64,000 nt of DNA from Pseudomonas versuta (GCF_001294575.1 NZ_CP012676.1:5085789-5149788), one strand, 5' to 3'. Positions 36,051-46,035 are shown, numbered from the stretch's first letter. Translations and numbers: made by a program. Notes: a model not told the origin generated them from the sequence alone.

Positions 36051-37937
36051 ATGCACAGTAATGATTTGAGCCGGCACGCCCGGCAAGTTCTGGATGTGAC
36101 CCAGGGTCGCCCTCAGGGGTGTGACCCTTCTATCGTTCGCTCCTGGCAACGCTGCCTGGAGGACTACCACCTCGATCCTGCACAGACCATTGCCCCGACA
36201 GTACTGGAACACGGCCGCATTCTTGAAGGGCGCGAGCGTTTGCAGCAGGTGCTGCAAATTGCCGGGCACGAAATGAACAGCTTGCATCAGCAGCTCTCGG
36301 GGGCCGGGCACGCGGTCCTGCTGACCGATGCCCGCGGGGTCATCCTCAACTGTGTAACGGCGGCGACCGAACGCAAAGTGTTTGAGCGGGCCGGGCTGTG
36401 GCTGGGGGCTGACTGGAGCGAGGCCCGCGAGGGCACCAACGGGATTGGCACCTGTGTGGTAGAGCGCCAGGCTTTGACCATTCATCAGGACGAACATTTT
36501 CGTGGCCGTCACACCGGGCTGACCTGTTCGGCCAGCCCGGTATTTGACCCGCAGGGCGAGCTGCTGGCGGTGCTGGACGTTTCTTCGGCGCGGCATGAAG
36601 TCTCGCGCCAGAGCCAGTTTCACACCATGGCGCTGGTCAATCTCTCAGCGCGGATTATCGAAAACAGCTATTTTCTGCGGCACTTCGAACACCAGTGGCT
36701 GCTGCGTTTTCACCTGCAGGCCGAGTCGGTGGGGCTGTTCAGTGAAGGCATGCTGGCATTCGACGGCGACGGAGTTATCTGTGCCGTGAATCAAAGCGCC
36801 TTGAATTTGCTGGGCCACGTGCGAGGCGGATTGCTCGGGCAGACCGTCGACAGCGTATTCGATTGCCCGCGCGATGAACTGTTCGCCCGTGCCAGCACCC
36901 TGGCCAGCACCAGTTGGCCGCTGCGTACCCACGATGGTCGCCGGCTGTTTGCAGCGGTGCGTGGTCTGCCGCGCAGCGTGCCGTGCGCGGTCAAGCCGCA
37001 GGTCGAGCCCGTGGCGGCGCGCTTGAGCGGAATTTGCTTGGGGGATGAGGCCCTGCAGACCGATTTTCGTCGCGCGCTGCGGGTGTTCGAGCGTGATGTG
37101 CCGTTATTGATCAATGGCGAAACCGGCTCGGGTAAAGAGGCCTTTGCCAAGGCTGTGCATCAGGCCAGCTTGCGTCATGGCAAACCGTTCGTCGCACTCA
37201 ATTGCGCATCTATCCCTGAAAGCCTGATCGAGAGTGAGCTGTTTGGCTATCGCGGTGGCAGCTTTACCGGGGCGCGCAAAGAGGGGATGCAGGGCAAGCT
37301 GCAGCAGGCTGATGGCGGCACCCTGTTTCTGGACGAGATTGGCGATATGCCGCTGGTGCTGCAAACCCGGCTGTTGCGGGTGCTCGAAGATCGCCTGGTG
37401 GTGCCGATCGGTGGCGAGCCGGTGGCGGTCAATGTGCGCATCATCAGTGCTACGCATCGCAACTTGCAGGAGCGGGTGGCTGACGGCAGTTTTCGCGAAG
37501 ACCTGTATTACCGCCTCAATGGTCTTGAAATCGGTTTGCCGGCGTTGCGCGATCGCAGTGATAAGTCGCAACTGCTCGATTTTTTGCTGGCCGAAGAGGC
37601 GCCACAGCAAGGGTTGCTCATCAGCCCTGCGGCACGTCAGGCGCTACTGGAGTTTCCGTGGCCGGGCAACGTGCGCCAGCTGCGTAACGTGCTGCGTACC
37701 CTGGCGGCATTGTGTGAAGAGCAGGTGATCGAATTTGATGATCTGCCGGTTGTCATTCGCCAGGCGCCAGGCAAAGCCCCGGTCCCCTGCGGGCAGCCAT
37801 TGGAAAACGCAGAAAAACTGGCGCTGCTCGAGGTGCTGGAAATGCACCGTTGGCACATGACCCACGCGGCCGTGCAGTTGGGTGTTAGCCGCAATACGCT
37901 GTATAGAAAGCTGCGCAAGCACGGGATAGAGCGATAG
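36051..37937 (+). CDS. eatR: Sigma-54-dependent activator of ethanolamine catabolism (EatR/AcoR family)
   Basis: This 628-residue activator has an N-terminal GAF-type sensor region (about 70-200: TDARGVILNC, NGIGTCVVERQALTIHQDEHF), an AAA+ domain with Walker A GETGSGKE at 356-363, the sigma-54 contact loop as GSFTGA (403-408, Ser in place of the usual Ala), and a Fis-type helix-turn-helix at the C terminus (VSRNTLYRKLRKHG). It is divergent from exaC-eat-eutBC, as is EatR in P. aeruginosa. AcoR, the acetoin activator of other Pseudomonas, is the closest alternative, but the acetoin genes lie 16 kb away with their own regulator. Confidence 0.85.
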   Translation: MHSNDLSRHARQVLDVTQGRPQGCDPSIVRSWQRCLEDYHLDPAQTIAPTVLEHGRILEGRERLQQVLQIAGHEMNSLHQQLSGAGHAVLLTDARGVILNCVTAATERKVFERAGLWLGADWSEAREGTNGIGTCVVERQALTIHQDEHFRGRHTGLTCSASPVFDPQGELLAVLDVSSARHEVSRQSQFHTMALVNLSARIIENSYFLRHFEHQWLLRFHLQAESVGLFSEGMLAFDGDGVICAVNQSALNLLGHVRGGLLGQTVDSVFDCPRDELFARASTLASTSWPLRTHDGRRLFAAVRGLPRSVPCAVKPQVEPVAARLSGICLGDEALQTDFRRALRVFERDVPLLINGETGSGKEAFAKAVHQASLRHGKPFVALNCASIPESLIESELFGYRGGSFTGARKEGMQGKLQQADGGTLFLDEIGDMPLVLQTRLLRVLEDRLVVPIGGEPVAVNVRIISATHRNLQERVADGSFREDLYYRLNGLEIGLPALRDRSDKSQLLDFLLAEEAPQQGLLISPAARQALLEFPWPGNVRQLRNVLRTLAALCEEQVIEFDDLPVVIRQAPGKAPVPCGQPLENAEKLALLEVLEMHRWHMTHAAVQLGVSRNTLYRKLRKHGIER

Positions 37938-38001
37938 CTTTTTGGGCGGGAGCGGGGGGCTGGCAATCAAGGTCGCGCGGTTTGATTTGAAACTGTGCCG
38001 A

Positions 38002-38031
38002 TGCCATCGCCGGCAAGCTGCTGGCTCCCAC
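38002..38031. repeat. Diverged single REP unit
   Basis: GCCATCGCCGGCAAGCTGCTGGCTCCCAC resembles one half of the GGAGCTGGCTTGCCAGCGAT doublets, with several changes. It lies between eatR and mpl. Confidence 0.5.
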
Positions 38032-38109
38032 GCAAAATGCCCCCTGAATCATCAGGTGCGAAAAACAACCCCCTGCGATACCCTTCGCCGATGATTTACG
38101 AGGTCGACT

Positions 38110-39459
38110 ATGCACATTCATATTCTTGGTATTTGCGGCACTTTCATGGGTTCGCTGGCTGTTCTGGCCAAAGAACTGGGCCATCACGTTACCGGTTCCG
38201 ATGCTAACGTCTATCCGCCAATGAGCACCCAGCTGCAAGCTCAAGGCATTGAATTGACCCAGGGCTATGACCCGGCCCAGCTCGACCCGGCCCCCGATGT
38301 GGTGGTGATCGGTAACGCGCTGTCGCGTGGCAACCCGGCCGTTGAATATGTGCTTAACAAAGGCCTGCCTTATGTATCGGGCCCGCAATGGCTGGCCGAC
38401 CACGTGTTGCAAGGCCGCTGGGTACTGGCTGTGGCCGGCACCCATGGCAAAACCACCACCAGCAGCATGCTGGCCTGGGTCCTGGAACACGCGGGCATGG
38501 CGCCGGGCTTCCTGATCGGTGGGGTGCCGCAAAACTTTGCGGTGTCGGCGCGTCTGGGTGGTACGCCGTTCTTTGTGGTTGAGGCCGATGAGTACGACAG
38601 CGCCTTTTTCGACAAGCGTTCAAAATTTGTGCACTACCGTCCGCGCACCGCGATCCTGAACAATCTCGAGTTCGATCACGCTGACATCTTCCCGGATTTG
38701 CCGGCCATTGAGCGTCAGTTCCACCACCTGGTGCGCACCATTCCCAGTGAAGGACTGGTGATTCACCCCACCACCGAGCCTGCCTTGCAGCGCGTGATCG
38801 AGATGGGCTGCTGGACGCCGGTACAAACCACAGGCGTTGATGGCCAATGGCAAGCCAGGCTGCTCAGCGAAGACGGTTCGCGCTTTGAAGTGCTGTTTGA
38901 AGGCCTCGTTCAAGGCATCGTCGACTGGGACATGACCGGTCAGCACAATGTGGCCAATGCCCTGGCAACCCTGGCGGCTGCACGCCATGTGGGTGTAGTG
39001 CCAAGCCTGGCGATTGATGGCCTGAGCGCGTTTAAAAGCGTGAAACGGCGGATGGAAAAAGTCGCTGAAGTTCACGGTATTACCATCTACGACGACTTTG
39101 CCCACCACCCGACGGCGATTGCCACCACCCTTGATGGCCTGCGCAAGCACATCGGTGATGCTCCGCTGATTGCGGTCATCGAGCCGCGCTCCAACTCCAT
39201 GAAGCTGGGCGCGCATCGTGATGGTTTGCCGCAGAGTGTGGTGCAGGCCGATCACGTGGTCTGGTATGCACCGGCCAACCTGGGCTGGGACCTGGCGGCG
39301 ACCGTGGCTTGCAGCCCGGTGCCGACGCTGGTGTGCGACTCGCTGGAGGCAATCATTGCCGAGGTCAAGCGTCATGCCAAACCCGGTACCCATGTGGTGA
39401 TCATGAGTAACGGCGGCTTTGGCGGCCTGCATGGCAAATTGGCGGATGCACTGCAATGA
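38110..39459 (+). CDS. mpl: UDP-N-acetylmuramate:L-alanyl-gamma-D-glutamyl-meso-diaminopimelate ligase
   Basis: Mpl joins recycled murein tripeptide to UDP-MurNAc, saving cell-wall peptide. The 449-residue protein has the Mur ligase N-terminal Rossmann start [30 protein letters not shown], the ATP motif [17 protein letters not shown], and [22 protein letters not shown], typical of Mpl. ubiX overlaps its stop by 4 bases (ATGA). Confidence 0.96.
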   Translation: MHIHILGICGTFMGSLAVLAKELGHHVTGSDANVYPPMSTQLQAQGIELTQGYDPAQLDPAPDVVVIGNALSRGNPAVEYVLNKGLPYVSGPQWLADHVLQGRWVLAVAGTHGKTTTSSMLAWVLEHAGMAPGFLIGGVPQNFAVSARLGGTPFFVVEADEYDSAFFDKRSKFVHYRPRTAILNNLEFDHADIFPDLPAIERQFHHLVRTIPSEGLVIHPTTEPALQRVIEMGCWTPVQTTGVDGQWQARLLSEDGSRFEVLFEGLVQGIVDWDMTGQHNVANALATLAAARHVGVVPSLAIDGLSAFKSVKRRMEKVAEVHGITIYDDFAHHPTAIATTLDGLRKHIGDAPLIAVIEPRSNSMKLGAHRDGLPQSVVQADHVVWYAPANLGWDLAATVACSPVPTLVCDSLEAIIAEVKRHAKPGTHVVIMSNGGFGGLHGKLADALQ

Positions 39460-40085
39460 GTGGCCCGGAACGCATCACTCTGGCGGTAACCGGCGCCTCT
39501 GGCATGCAATACGCTCTGCGCCTGCTCGATTGCCTGGTGCGGGAAGACCGTGAGGTGCATTTCCTGATTTCCAAGGCCGCACAATTGGTGATGGCCACTG
39601 AAACCGATGTCAGCCTGCCGCCCAAGCCACAGGCCATGCAGACCTTTCTGACTGAGTACACAGGAGCTGCCGCCGGGCAGATTCGGGTCTACGGCAAGGA
39701 AGACTGGATGTCACCGGTGGCCTCGGGCTCCGGTGCCCCTGCCGCCATGGTGGTGGTGCCCTGTTCTACGGGGACGCTGTCGGCCATTGCCACCGGCGCC
39801 TGTAACAACCTGGTCGAGCGGGCTGCGGATGTCACGCTGAAGGAGCGTCGCCAACTGATTCTGGTGCCGCGTGAAGCGCCGTACTCCAGCATCCATCTGG
39901 AGAACATGCTCAAGTTGTCGAACATGGGCGCGGTGATACTGCCCGCATCCCCTGGTTTCTACCATCAGCCGCAAACCATTGATGACCTGGTGGACTTTGT
40001 GGTGGCACGCATTCTCAACCTGCTCAATATCCCGCAAGACATGCTGCCACGCTGGGGTGAACACCATGTGGGCGGCGATGAGTAA
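39456..40085 (+). CDS. ubiX: Flavin prenyltransferase UbiX
   Basis: UbiX makes prenylated FMN, the cofactor of UbiD-type decarboxylases in ubiquinone synthesis. This 209-residue protein shows [17 protein letters not shown], the central [40 protein letters not shown] and [28 protein letters not shown], all diagnostic. It is coupled to mpl by overlap, an arrangement common in pseudomonads but with no known functional link. Confidence 0.96.
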   Translation: MSGPERITLAVTGASGMQYALRLLDCLVREDREVHFLISKAAQLVMATETDVSLPPKPQAMQTFLTEYTGAAAGQIRVYGKEDWMSPVASGSGAPAAMVVVPCSTGTLSAIATGACNNLVERAADVTLKERRQLILVPREAPYSSIHLENMLKLSNMGAVILPASPGFYHQPQTIDDLVDFVVARILNLLNIPQDMLPRWGEHHVGGDE

Positions 40086-40365
40086 AACCCTGCTGGTGAT
40101 GCTTGCGGCTATGCATGTATGTGGTTGCGCCAGTGTTCGCACGCTGGACGCGGCCAAGCCGGGTGCGCCGATTGTTTATTCCGGCACGCGACTGGACATG
40201 TATGCGTTAGAGGGCGGGTGTTGTGCGATGGACCGCTTTGGTGCCGATGCCCCGCGCTACCCGGGGCTAGACCTGCCAGCCAGCGCATTGCTCGATACGC
40301 TGTTGTTGCCGTTGTCGGTGTTGACCGTGCTGGGTGTGGGGTATCAGGCCAGCGGAGGTTTGTAG
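40078..40365 (+). CDS. YceK/YidQ-type (DUF1375) small lipoprotein
   Basis: This 95-residue protein begins [17 protein letters not shown], a signal peptide with a lipobox-like end (lipid cysteine at or near 17), and ends in [24 protein letters not shown], the LDLP...DTLLLP signature of YceK/YidQ lipoproteins. Its ATG overlaps the last codons of ubiX. Its stop codon lies inside a REP element. Function unknown. Confidence 0.8.
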   Translation: MSKTLLVMLAAMHVCGCASVRTLDAAKPGAPIVYSGTRLDMYALEGGCCAMDRFGADAPRYPGLDLPASALLDTLLLPLSVLTVLGVGYQASGGL

Positions 40366-40448
40366 TCGCTGCCGATGGCTGCGAGCTCTGTGCTTAGAAG
40401 GACTACACCCCGGTTTTATAAAGCTCGCAGCCTTCGGCAGCGACTACA
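40362..40448. repeat. REP doublet of the 'tagtcgctgccga.ggctgcgagc' type
   Basis: GTAGTCGCTGCCGATGGCTGCGAGC and GCTCGCAGCCTTCGGCAGCGACTAC are inverted copies 37 nt apart, a third REP family. The element begins at the stop codon of the YceK-type gene and ends 9 nt from the stop of the convergent oxidoreductase gene. Confidence 0.85.
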
Positions 40449-40456
40449 GGGCGGGA

Positions 40457-41098
40457 TTATTTACCCAGCTTTCTCAGCTCGTCTGACTCGACCACCCGTA
40501 CGCCATTCTGTTCTTCCAGCGCCAGGCGCCATAGGGCGCGAGCCAGCTGGCAGGCCTCGATACCGTGGTATTTACCCGGGATCAGTCTGGACAGTGGAGC
40601 CGCCAGTTGTTCGGTCAGGCGTGGCTCGGTGCGCTCGCCGATCAGCAGCGACGGGCGGGCAATGGTCAGTTGCGGCCAGTCCTGGGCGCGCAAGGATTGT
40701 TCCATCTCGCCTTTGACCCGGTTATAGAACACCGAGGATTTAGGGTCGGCCCCTATCGCACTCAGAACGATCAGGTGCCGTGCACCCATTTCCCGTGCGC
40801 GTTTGGCAAAGGCCACGACCATGTCATGGTCGACGGCCCGGAAGGCTTCTTGCGAGCCCGCCAGCTTGATCGTGGTTCCCAGGCAGCAAAACGCGATATC
40901 GACCCGGCCTTTCAACTCGGGCAGGAATACAGACGGGTCGCCCACCGGGTTTTCCAGGTGCGGATGTTTTGCCAGCGGCCGGCGTGAAGGCGCAAGTACC
41001 CTTGTGATGGTGGGCTCGTTAAGCAGTCGGTCGAGCAAGTGCTCGCCGGTAAGACCGGTAGCTCCTGCAAGCAGGATGTGCTGAGGCGTCAAGTACAT
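40457..41098 (-). CDS. NAD(P)-binding oxidoreductase, atypical SDR
   Basis: This 213-residue protein begins with the Rossmann motif [20 protein letters not shown] and contains [51 protein letters not shown] and a C-terminal [14 protein letters not shown]. It matches the NmrA/HIM1-like, sugar-epimerase-related group of small SDRs. The YNRVK may serve as YxxxK. Substrate unknown. Confidence 0.85.
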   Translation of the reverse strand: MYLTPQHILLAGATGLTGEHLLDRLLNEPTITRVLAPSRRPLAKHPHLENPVGDPSVFLPELKGRVDIAFCCLGTTIKLAGSQEAFRAVDHDMVVAFAKRAREMGARHLIVLSAIGADPKSSVFYNRVKGEMEQSLRAQDWPQLTIARPSLLIGERTEPRLTEQLAAPLSRLIPGKYHGIEACQLARALWRLALEEQNGVRVVESDELRKLGK

Positions 41099-41151
41099 GC
41101 GTGGTTCTCCCTTGATACATCCAGCTTAGTCTTAGTTGGCTTGCTTGCAGT

Positions 41152-42843
41152 TCAATCAGGTGAATGCAAAGCCTGTTTTGCCTGTTGCTGGCGCAAGCGT
41201 TGCCAGTGCGCCAGAACCCCCTTTGGCGCCCATATCTGCGGTTCGGAGGGTTCGTAGCCGTCAGTCTGCTCGCGCTCGGCGATATAACCCTTGGCCAGCT
41301 TGAAAGCTTTTTGCAGATCGTCGGTCTGATTCAGCGCCTGAGCGAACAGGGCGTTGCCGAAGTAAGTGAAGTCGGCTTCTTCCGAACAGCCAAAAGACAC
41401 GCGATCTGCCCGGGACGCGGTCATGATCAGGGTCTTTTCATCTTTGAGTGCCGGAATGAATCCGCCCGAGTAACAGGATGAAATTACGATGATCTTGTCC
41501 CGGTTTTTCAGCGGTGCCAGAGCTGCTGCCAGTTCGTCGGCAGGCATGTCTGCCAGTTCCAGGCGCGGTTGATCCAGTACCAGTTCGTGCTCCTGGGTAC
41601 CGTGGCTGGTGAGGTAAATAAATATCAGGTCTTCGGGGCCGCTACGCTCGGCCAGTGTTTTGGCTGCGCGGTACAGGTTCTCGCGGGTGGCCATTGGCCG
41701 GTCCAGCAAATGGTCGCGGTGGTTGATCAGGTTGATCCGGCCGTGGCTGCCAAAGCGGGTGGCGAGCATCTTGTTAACGTATTCGGCTTCGCGCATGAAG
41801 ACGCTTTGCTTGCCGTCGCCCGCCAGCACCAGGCTATACAGCTCAACGTCTGCAGTTGAGGGTGGAACGGCATCCAGCGCTTCATTGAGCAGTTTGCCTT
41901 GATTAAGCAGGCCCAGTTCCAGCGGGTCAGGCAACACGGCGCCATTGGCGTCGCGCACTTGCTGGCCATTAAGCCAGTAGCCGCTCTGGACGGTGCCATC
42001 GCTCATGGTCAGGGTGCCGGGGCCCTGATAGGTGTCTGCGGCAAATTCGCCTACATAGGTGCTACCGTCGGCCATGGTCAGGTGGCCAGGACCATTGAAC
42101 CGCCACTCATTGAACATGCCGCGATAGTGGGAGCCATCAATGCCGATCAGCTCGCCTTTGCCGGTCAGGGCGCCATCCTTGAACTCGCCGATCCAGACGT
42201 CACCGTCAGCGTTTTCATAGCGGCCTTTGCCGTTCAGTTGGTTGTGTTTGAATGCGCCCTCGTACTGGTCGCCGTCGGCGCTGTTGAAAACGCCGTTGCC
42301 TTCCAGCTCGCCATTGACGAACTGGCCGCTGAATTCATTACCGCTGGCATCGCTGCGCTTGCCTTCGCCGTTGGGTTTGCCGTGGGCAAACTGGCCTTGG
42401 TACTGGCTGCCGTCCTCAAGCTCAAGATGCCCTACGCCAGAGAACTGGTCGTCCTTGAACTCGCCGCGGTAGCTCATGCCGCCTTCTTTGAGCGTGCCTT
42501 CACCTTCGCGCCGGCCTTGCTTGAAACCACCGATGTAAGTGCTGTCGTGGGTAATCAGGCTGCCTTGGCCGCTATACAGACCCTGTTCGAACCCCCCGCG
42601 ATAGACGTCGCCATTGCTGGCATGCCACTCGCCCTGGCCGTGCCACAGGCCATTTTTGAACTCGCCGGCGTACCAACTGCCGTTCGGGTAGTCGATGCGG
42701 CCCTGCCCCTGCAACAGTCCGTTGACCACTTCGCCCCGATAGCGGCCGCCATCGGGCAGGCGTGCGTCAGGGGGCATCAGCGATTCGCCGTCTCCGCAGG
42801 CCGTCAGCAGCAGGGTCAAAGCAAGGGGGGCAAATGGGCGCAT
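41152..42843 (-). CDS. MORN-repeat lipoprotein with C13-type (legumain-like) cysteine peptidase domain
   Basis: The 563-residue product has a lipobox LLLTAC near residue 16 and then about eleven 23-residue MORN repeats (pattern YxGEFxxGxxxGxGxxxxxxGxx, about residues 33-285). The peptidase domain follows, with H414 in YLTSHGTQEHE and C457 in SSCYSGGF, the His/Cys dyad of peptidase family C13. It is probably anchored in the envelope facing the periplasm. A frame extension of 50 codons upstream of the chosen ATG has no signal peptide. Target and function unknown. Confidence 0.85.
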   Translation of the reverse strand: MRPFAPLALTLLLTACGDGESLMPPDARLPDGGRYRGEVVNGLLQGQGRIDYPNGSWYAGEFKNGLWHGQGEWHASNGDVYRGGFEQGLYSGQGSLITHDSTYIGGFKQGRREGEGTLKEGGMSYRGEFKDDQFSGVGHLELEDGSQYQGQFAHGKPNGEGKRSDASGNEFSGQFVNGELEGNGVFNSADGDQYEGAFKHNQLNGKGRYENADGDVWIGEFKDGALTGKGELIGIDGSHYRGMFNEWRFNGPGHLTMADGSTYVGEFAADTYQGPGTLTMSDGTVQSGYWLNGQQVRDANGAVLPDPLELGLLNQGKLLNEALDAVPPSTADVELYSLVLAGDGKQSVFMREAEYVNKMLATRFGSHGRINLINHRDHLLDRPMATRENLYRAAKTLAERSGPEDLIFIYLTSHGTQEHELVLDQPRLELADMPADELAAALAPLKNRDKIIVISSCYSGGFIPALKDEKTLIMTASRADRVSFGCSEEADFTYFGNALFAQALNQTDDLQKAFKLAKGYIAEREQTDGYEPSEPQIWAPKGVLAHWQRLRQQQAKQALHSPD

Positions 42844-42978
42844 AGCGGGATCCGGATAGTTAGGCTTGCGAGTATGCCGTAGCAATGGGAGCCGCTCTAT
42901 AGGGCTGCATGAAACATCCTGGTTATTGCGTGGCGAGCCGCCGTGGTTTGGCAATGCCGGCTTGGTAGGCGACGTGCT

Positions 42979-42984
42979 TATAAT
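42979..42984 (+). promoter_or_regulatory. -10 element before the LrgA/CidA-type gene
   Basis: A perfect TATAAT lies 32 nt before the start codon. No good -35 at 17 bp is present, so the promoter assignment is weak. Confidence 0.35.
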
Positions 42985-43016
42985 GCGGCGCAAAAAATAT
43001 TCGCTGGAGAGGTGAA

Positions 43017-43379
43017 ATGTTGTTACGCGGCTTGACTTGGCTGGTGCTGTTTCAATTGCTCGGCACAGCTCTTAATCACTTGTACGTCCCCGTATTGCCC
43101 GGCCCCATCATTGGACTGTTGCTGCTATTGGTCTTTTTGATGTTGCGCGGTCAGGTCGGTGAACCCTTGAGCCAGGCTGCCAGCGGATTGTTGCGCTACC
43201 TGCCGCTGCTGCTCGTCCCCCCGGCTGTCGGGGTGATGGTGTATGCCGCCGATATCGCGGCTGACTTTTGGGCCATTGCCGGCGCCCTGGTGTTGTCATT
43301 GCTGATCTCGATGGCGTTTGTCGGCGTACTGATGCAGCGCTTGCTCAAAGGGCACAGTCACCCCCAGGAGCGGCCATGA
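43017..43379 (+). CDS. CidA/LrgA-family membrane protein
   Basis: This 120-residue protein has four hydrophobic helices and the motif LNHLYVPVLPGPIIGLLLLLVFL, the LrgA/CidA signature (PGxxxG). These holin-like proteins work with LrgB partners and have been linked to autolysis control and to pyruvate or glycolate handling. AGAGG precedes the ATG. The stop overlaps the LrgB-type start (ATGA). Confidence 0.9.
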   Translation: MLLRGLTWLVLFQLLGTALNHLYVPVLPGPIIGLLLLLVFLMLRGQVGEPLSQAASGLLRYLPLLLVPPAVGVMVYAADIAADFWAIAGALVLSLLISMAFVGVLMQRLLKGHSHPQERP

Positions 43380-44092
43380 ACCTTGAGTGGCAAGGCGCCT
43401 GGGAGTCGGTTATCCATCACCCGCTGTTTGGCATCGGCATTACCCTGGGCGCTTATCAATTGGTGCTCGCGGCCTATGAAAAGACCCGCTGGATTTTCCT
43501 GCAGCCGGTGTTGGCGTCGATGTTGCTGGTGATCGGAGTCCTGGTCAGTTGCGGTCTGAGCTACGTCGAGTACCGCAAAAGCACGGAAATCCTCAGCATT
43601 CTGCTGGGCCCGGCCACTGTGGCGCTGGCGGTGCCGCTGTATTTGAATCTGCGCAGAATTCGCCAGCTGTTCTGGCCCATTTTTACTACGCTGGTGATTG
43701 GCGGCGTCCTGGCGACCGGGCTGGTGGTGTTGCTGGGCTGGTGGTTTGGCGCCGGGCACATGATGCTGATGACGCTGGCGCCGAAATCGGTCACCTCGCC
43801 GATTGCCATGCTGGTGGCAGAGCAAATTGGCGGTGTCGCGCCCCTGGCCGCGGTGTTTGTGCTGATTACCGGGGTGATCGGCGCGATTGTTGGCCCCGGT
43901 TTGTTGCGGCTGCTGGGGGTACATAGCCCTGAGGCCCGGGGTATGGCGCTGGGCATGACGGCCCACGCGGTGGGCACCTCGGTAGCCCTGCAGGAAGGTG
44001 AGGAGTGCGGCGCTTTTGCAGCATTGGCCATGAGTTTAATGGGTGTAGGCACGGCGGTTTTCTTGCCGTTGGCTGTAACCCTGGTTGTCTAA
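43376..44092 (+). CDS. LrgB/CidB-family membrane protein
   Basis: This 238-residue protein has several helices and the diagnostic LAPKSVTSPIAMLVAEQIGGVAPLAAVFVLITGVIGAIVGPGLLRLLGVHSPEARGMALGMTAHAVGTS. It is coupled to the CidA/LrgA-type gene by a 4-base overlap, so the two form a functional pair. Whether this is the Lrg or the Cid branch cannot be told. Confidence 0.92.
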   Translation: MNLEWQGAWESVIHHPLFGIGITLGAYQLVLAAYEKTRWIFLQPVLASMLLVIGVLVSCGLSYVEYRKSTEILSILLGPATVALAVPLYLNLRRIRQLFWPIFTTLVIGGVLATGLVVLLGWWFGAGHMMLMTLAPKSVTSPIAMLVAEQIGGVAPLAAVFVLITGVIGAIVGPGLLRLLGVHSPEARGMALGMTAHAVGTSVALQEGEECGAFAALAMSLMGVGTAVFLPLAVTLVV

Positions 44093-44102
44093 GGAAAAAT
44101 AT

Positions 44103-44705
44103 ATGAGCTTGCCGCTGTTTCCATTGAACACAGTGCTGTTTCCGGGCTGCGTACTGGACTTGCAGATTTTCGAAGCGCGCTATCTGGACATGATTGCCCG
44201 ATGCATGAAGCAAGGCACGGGGTTCGGCGTGGTGTGCATCCTGGAAGGCGACGAGGTGGGAGATGCGCCGCAAGATTTCGCCCGGATCGGCTGTGAAGCG
44301 CTGATTCGCGATTTCCAGCAGCAGGACAACGGTCTGCTGGGGATTCGGGTTGAGGGCGGGCGGCGGTTTGAGGTGTTGAGTACTGAACTGCAGGGCAATC
44401 AGCTGTTACTGGCGCAAGTCGAGTGGCTGGACGAACTCCCCGAGCAGCCGCTGGAAGAGGAAGACCAGGATTTGCTGGCATTGCTCAAAGCCCTGGCGGA
44501 ACACCCGATGGTGGCCGCTTTGAACATGAGCACCGACGTGCCGGGGCAGCAGTCACTGGCTAACCAGTTGGCGTACCTGTTGCCCTTCGCGCAAGAGGAC
44601 AAGATCGAGTTGCTGCAGGTCGATGACCCGCAGCAGCGTCTGGACGGGATTCAAGTGCTGCTCGACGAGATGCAGAGCGAAGCACTGGGCGAAACCCTGA
44701 TGTAA
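44103..44705 (+). CDS. LON-substrate-binding-domain protein
   Basis: This 200-residue protein consists of a Lon N-terminal domain (LPLFPLNTVLFPGCVLDLQIFEARYLDMIARCMKQGTGFGVVCI) and a helical tail, without ATPase or protease parts. It is the stand-alone form found in many proteobacteria. AAGGAAAAAT precedes the ATG. It sits 10 nt after the LrgB-type gene. Function unknown, perhaps substrate selection or an adaptor role. Confidence 0.9.
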   Translation: MSLPLFPLNTVLFPGCVLDLQIFEARYLDMIARCMKQGTGFGVVCILEGDEVGDAPQDFARIGCEALIRDFQQQDNGLLGIRVEGGRRFEVLSTELQGNQLLLAQVEWLDELPEQPLEEEDQDLLALLKALAEHPMVAALNMSTDVPGQQSLANQLAYLLPFAQEDKIELLQVDDPQQRLDGIQVLLDEMQSEALGETLM

Positions 44706-44718
44706 GCGCCGGACTGCA

Positions 44719-46035
44719 TCAATAGGTGTAACGCAGCAGCTCGCGGGACAAGTCGTGCAGCATGAAAAAACCATAGAGTGCGATGACGGCAGGCAAGATC
44801 AGCCACCAGATTTTTTGTGGGATCGGCTGCAGTGGCATGTAGCGCTGGCTCAGCGCCAGGGCAAAGGCGTTGACCATGATGGCGAGCAGGGCGCCGGCCA
44901 TGATGTCGGTTGGCCAATGGGCCCCCAGATACACCCGCGACAACGCCACGCAGATCGCCAGCAAGCAGCCCAGCAACACCCAGGTAATGCGCATGCGCTG
45001 CGGTTGATCGCGCCCGGCCAGAATCGCCAGCGCGATAAAAAACGCAAATGAGCCGGAGCTATGGCCGCTGGGCATGCTGTAGCTGGTCAGCGGGTCGATC
45101 AATACTTCGGGGCGCATGCGGGCGAAGAAGTGTTTGGTGGCGGTGTTGGCTAGCGCAGTAAACAGCGTCACCCCGCCGAAAAAGATCATCGCGCGCCATT
45201 GTCGGGTGACCAGCAGTAGCCCGCAGAGCAGCGCTGCAGCCACAAACTGGGTGCGGAAGTTGCCTATTTGCGTGACCACCACGGCGCCGATATCCATTGC
45301 ACTGCTGCGGTGCTCTTGGAGCAACGCGCTGATGCCGCGGTCAAACGCGCTCATGTACGGATAGCCCGCAAAGACGGCGATCAGCAGCACCAGGCCCAGG
45401 GCGCCGATCAATAGCGTGGCCCTGGGTTGGCGCCGGATACTGGCATTGATGCTCAGCCCCAGCAACGCGGCCAGGCCTGCGGCGACGATGGCTGCCTGTG
45501 GCCAGAAACCTTCAGGCAGCGGCAGGCGGATCGCGGCACCTGTTGCCCAGCCCGGCAGCAGATAAACCAGCGACCAGCCGGCCCCTGCCAGCAGGCTGAC
45601 GATAAGAAAGCGCGGGACTTGCATGTCGCACATGCCTGCCACCATGGGCAGCATCGGACGCAACGGGCCGATAAAACGTCCGACGAGCAAGCTGGCAATG
45701 CCGTAGCGTTGAAAATAGCCTTCTGCCCTGTTGATCCATTCAGGGTGATTGCGCAACAAGGGCAGGCGGCGGATGTTTTGGTGGAAGCGTTTGCCAAGGA
45801 TGTAGGACAGCACGTCCCCCGTCAGACCGCCGAGAAGGCCCATCAATAAGGTTTCGCCCAGTGACAGGGCGCCATTGCCCGCGAGGATGGCAATGGCGAA
45901 CAGCAATATGGTTCCCGGGATGACAAAACCGATAATCGCCAGGCATTCCAGAAGTGTCACCAGAAACACTGCAAGGCCCAGCCATTGCGGGTTGGCCGTT
46001 AACCAGCCGGTCATGCTATCGAGCCATGGGCCCAT
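44719..46035 (-). CDS. DedA-PAP2 fusion membrane phosphatase
   Basis: The 438-residue protein joins an N-terminal DedA domain (about 1-200: VIPGTILLFAIAILAG, GDVLSYILG, GRFIGPLRPMLPMVAGM) to a C-terminal PAP2 phosphatase with all three motifs: KHFFARMRP, PSGHSSGSF and SRVYLGAHWPTD. Such a fusion suggests that a lipid is moved across the membrane and dephosphorylated by one protein. AAGGAAG precedes the ATG. Confidence 0.9.
   Translation of the reverse strand: MGPWLDSMTGWLTANPQWLGLAVFLVTLLECLAIIGFVIPGTILLFAIAILAGNGALSLGETLLMGLLGGLTGDVLSYILGKRFHQNIRRLPLLRNHPEWINRAEGYFQRYGIASLLVGRFIGPLRPMLPMVAGMCDMQVPRFLIVSLLAGAGWSLVYLLPGWATGAAIRLPLPEGFWPQAAIVAAGLAALLGLSINASIRRQPRATLLIGALGLVLLIAVFAGYPYMSAFDRGISALLQEHRSSAMDIGAVVVTQIGNFRTQFVAAALLCGLLLVTRQWRAMIFFGGVTLFTALANTATKHFFARMRPEVLIDPLTSYSMPSGHSSGSFAFFIALAILAGRDQPQRMRITWVLLGCLLAICVALSRVYLGAHWPTDIMAGALLAIMVNAFALALSQRYMPLQPIPQKIWWLILPAVIALYGFFMLHDLSRELLRYTY

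Noticed and set aside
40362..40448. Possible CRISPR-like repeat or transposon end
   Set aside because: Only one inverted pair is present and the arms match other REP units; no array and no transposase.
41899..42882. Plus-strand Ala/Val-rich frame opposite the MORN repeats
   Set aside because: The periodic composition comes from the MORN repeats read backwards.
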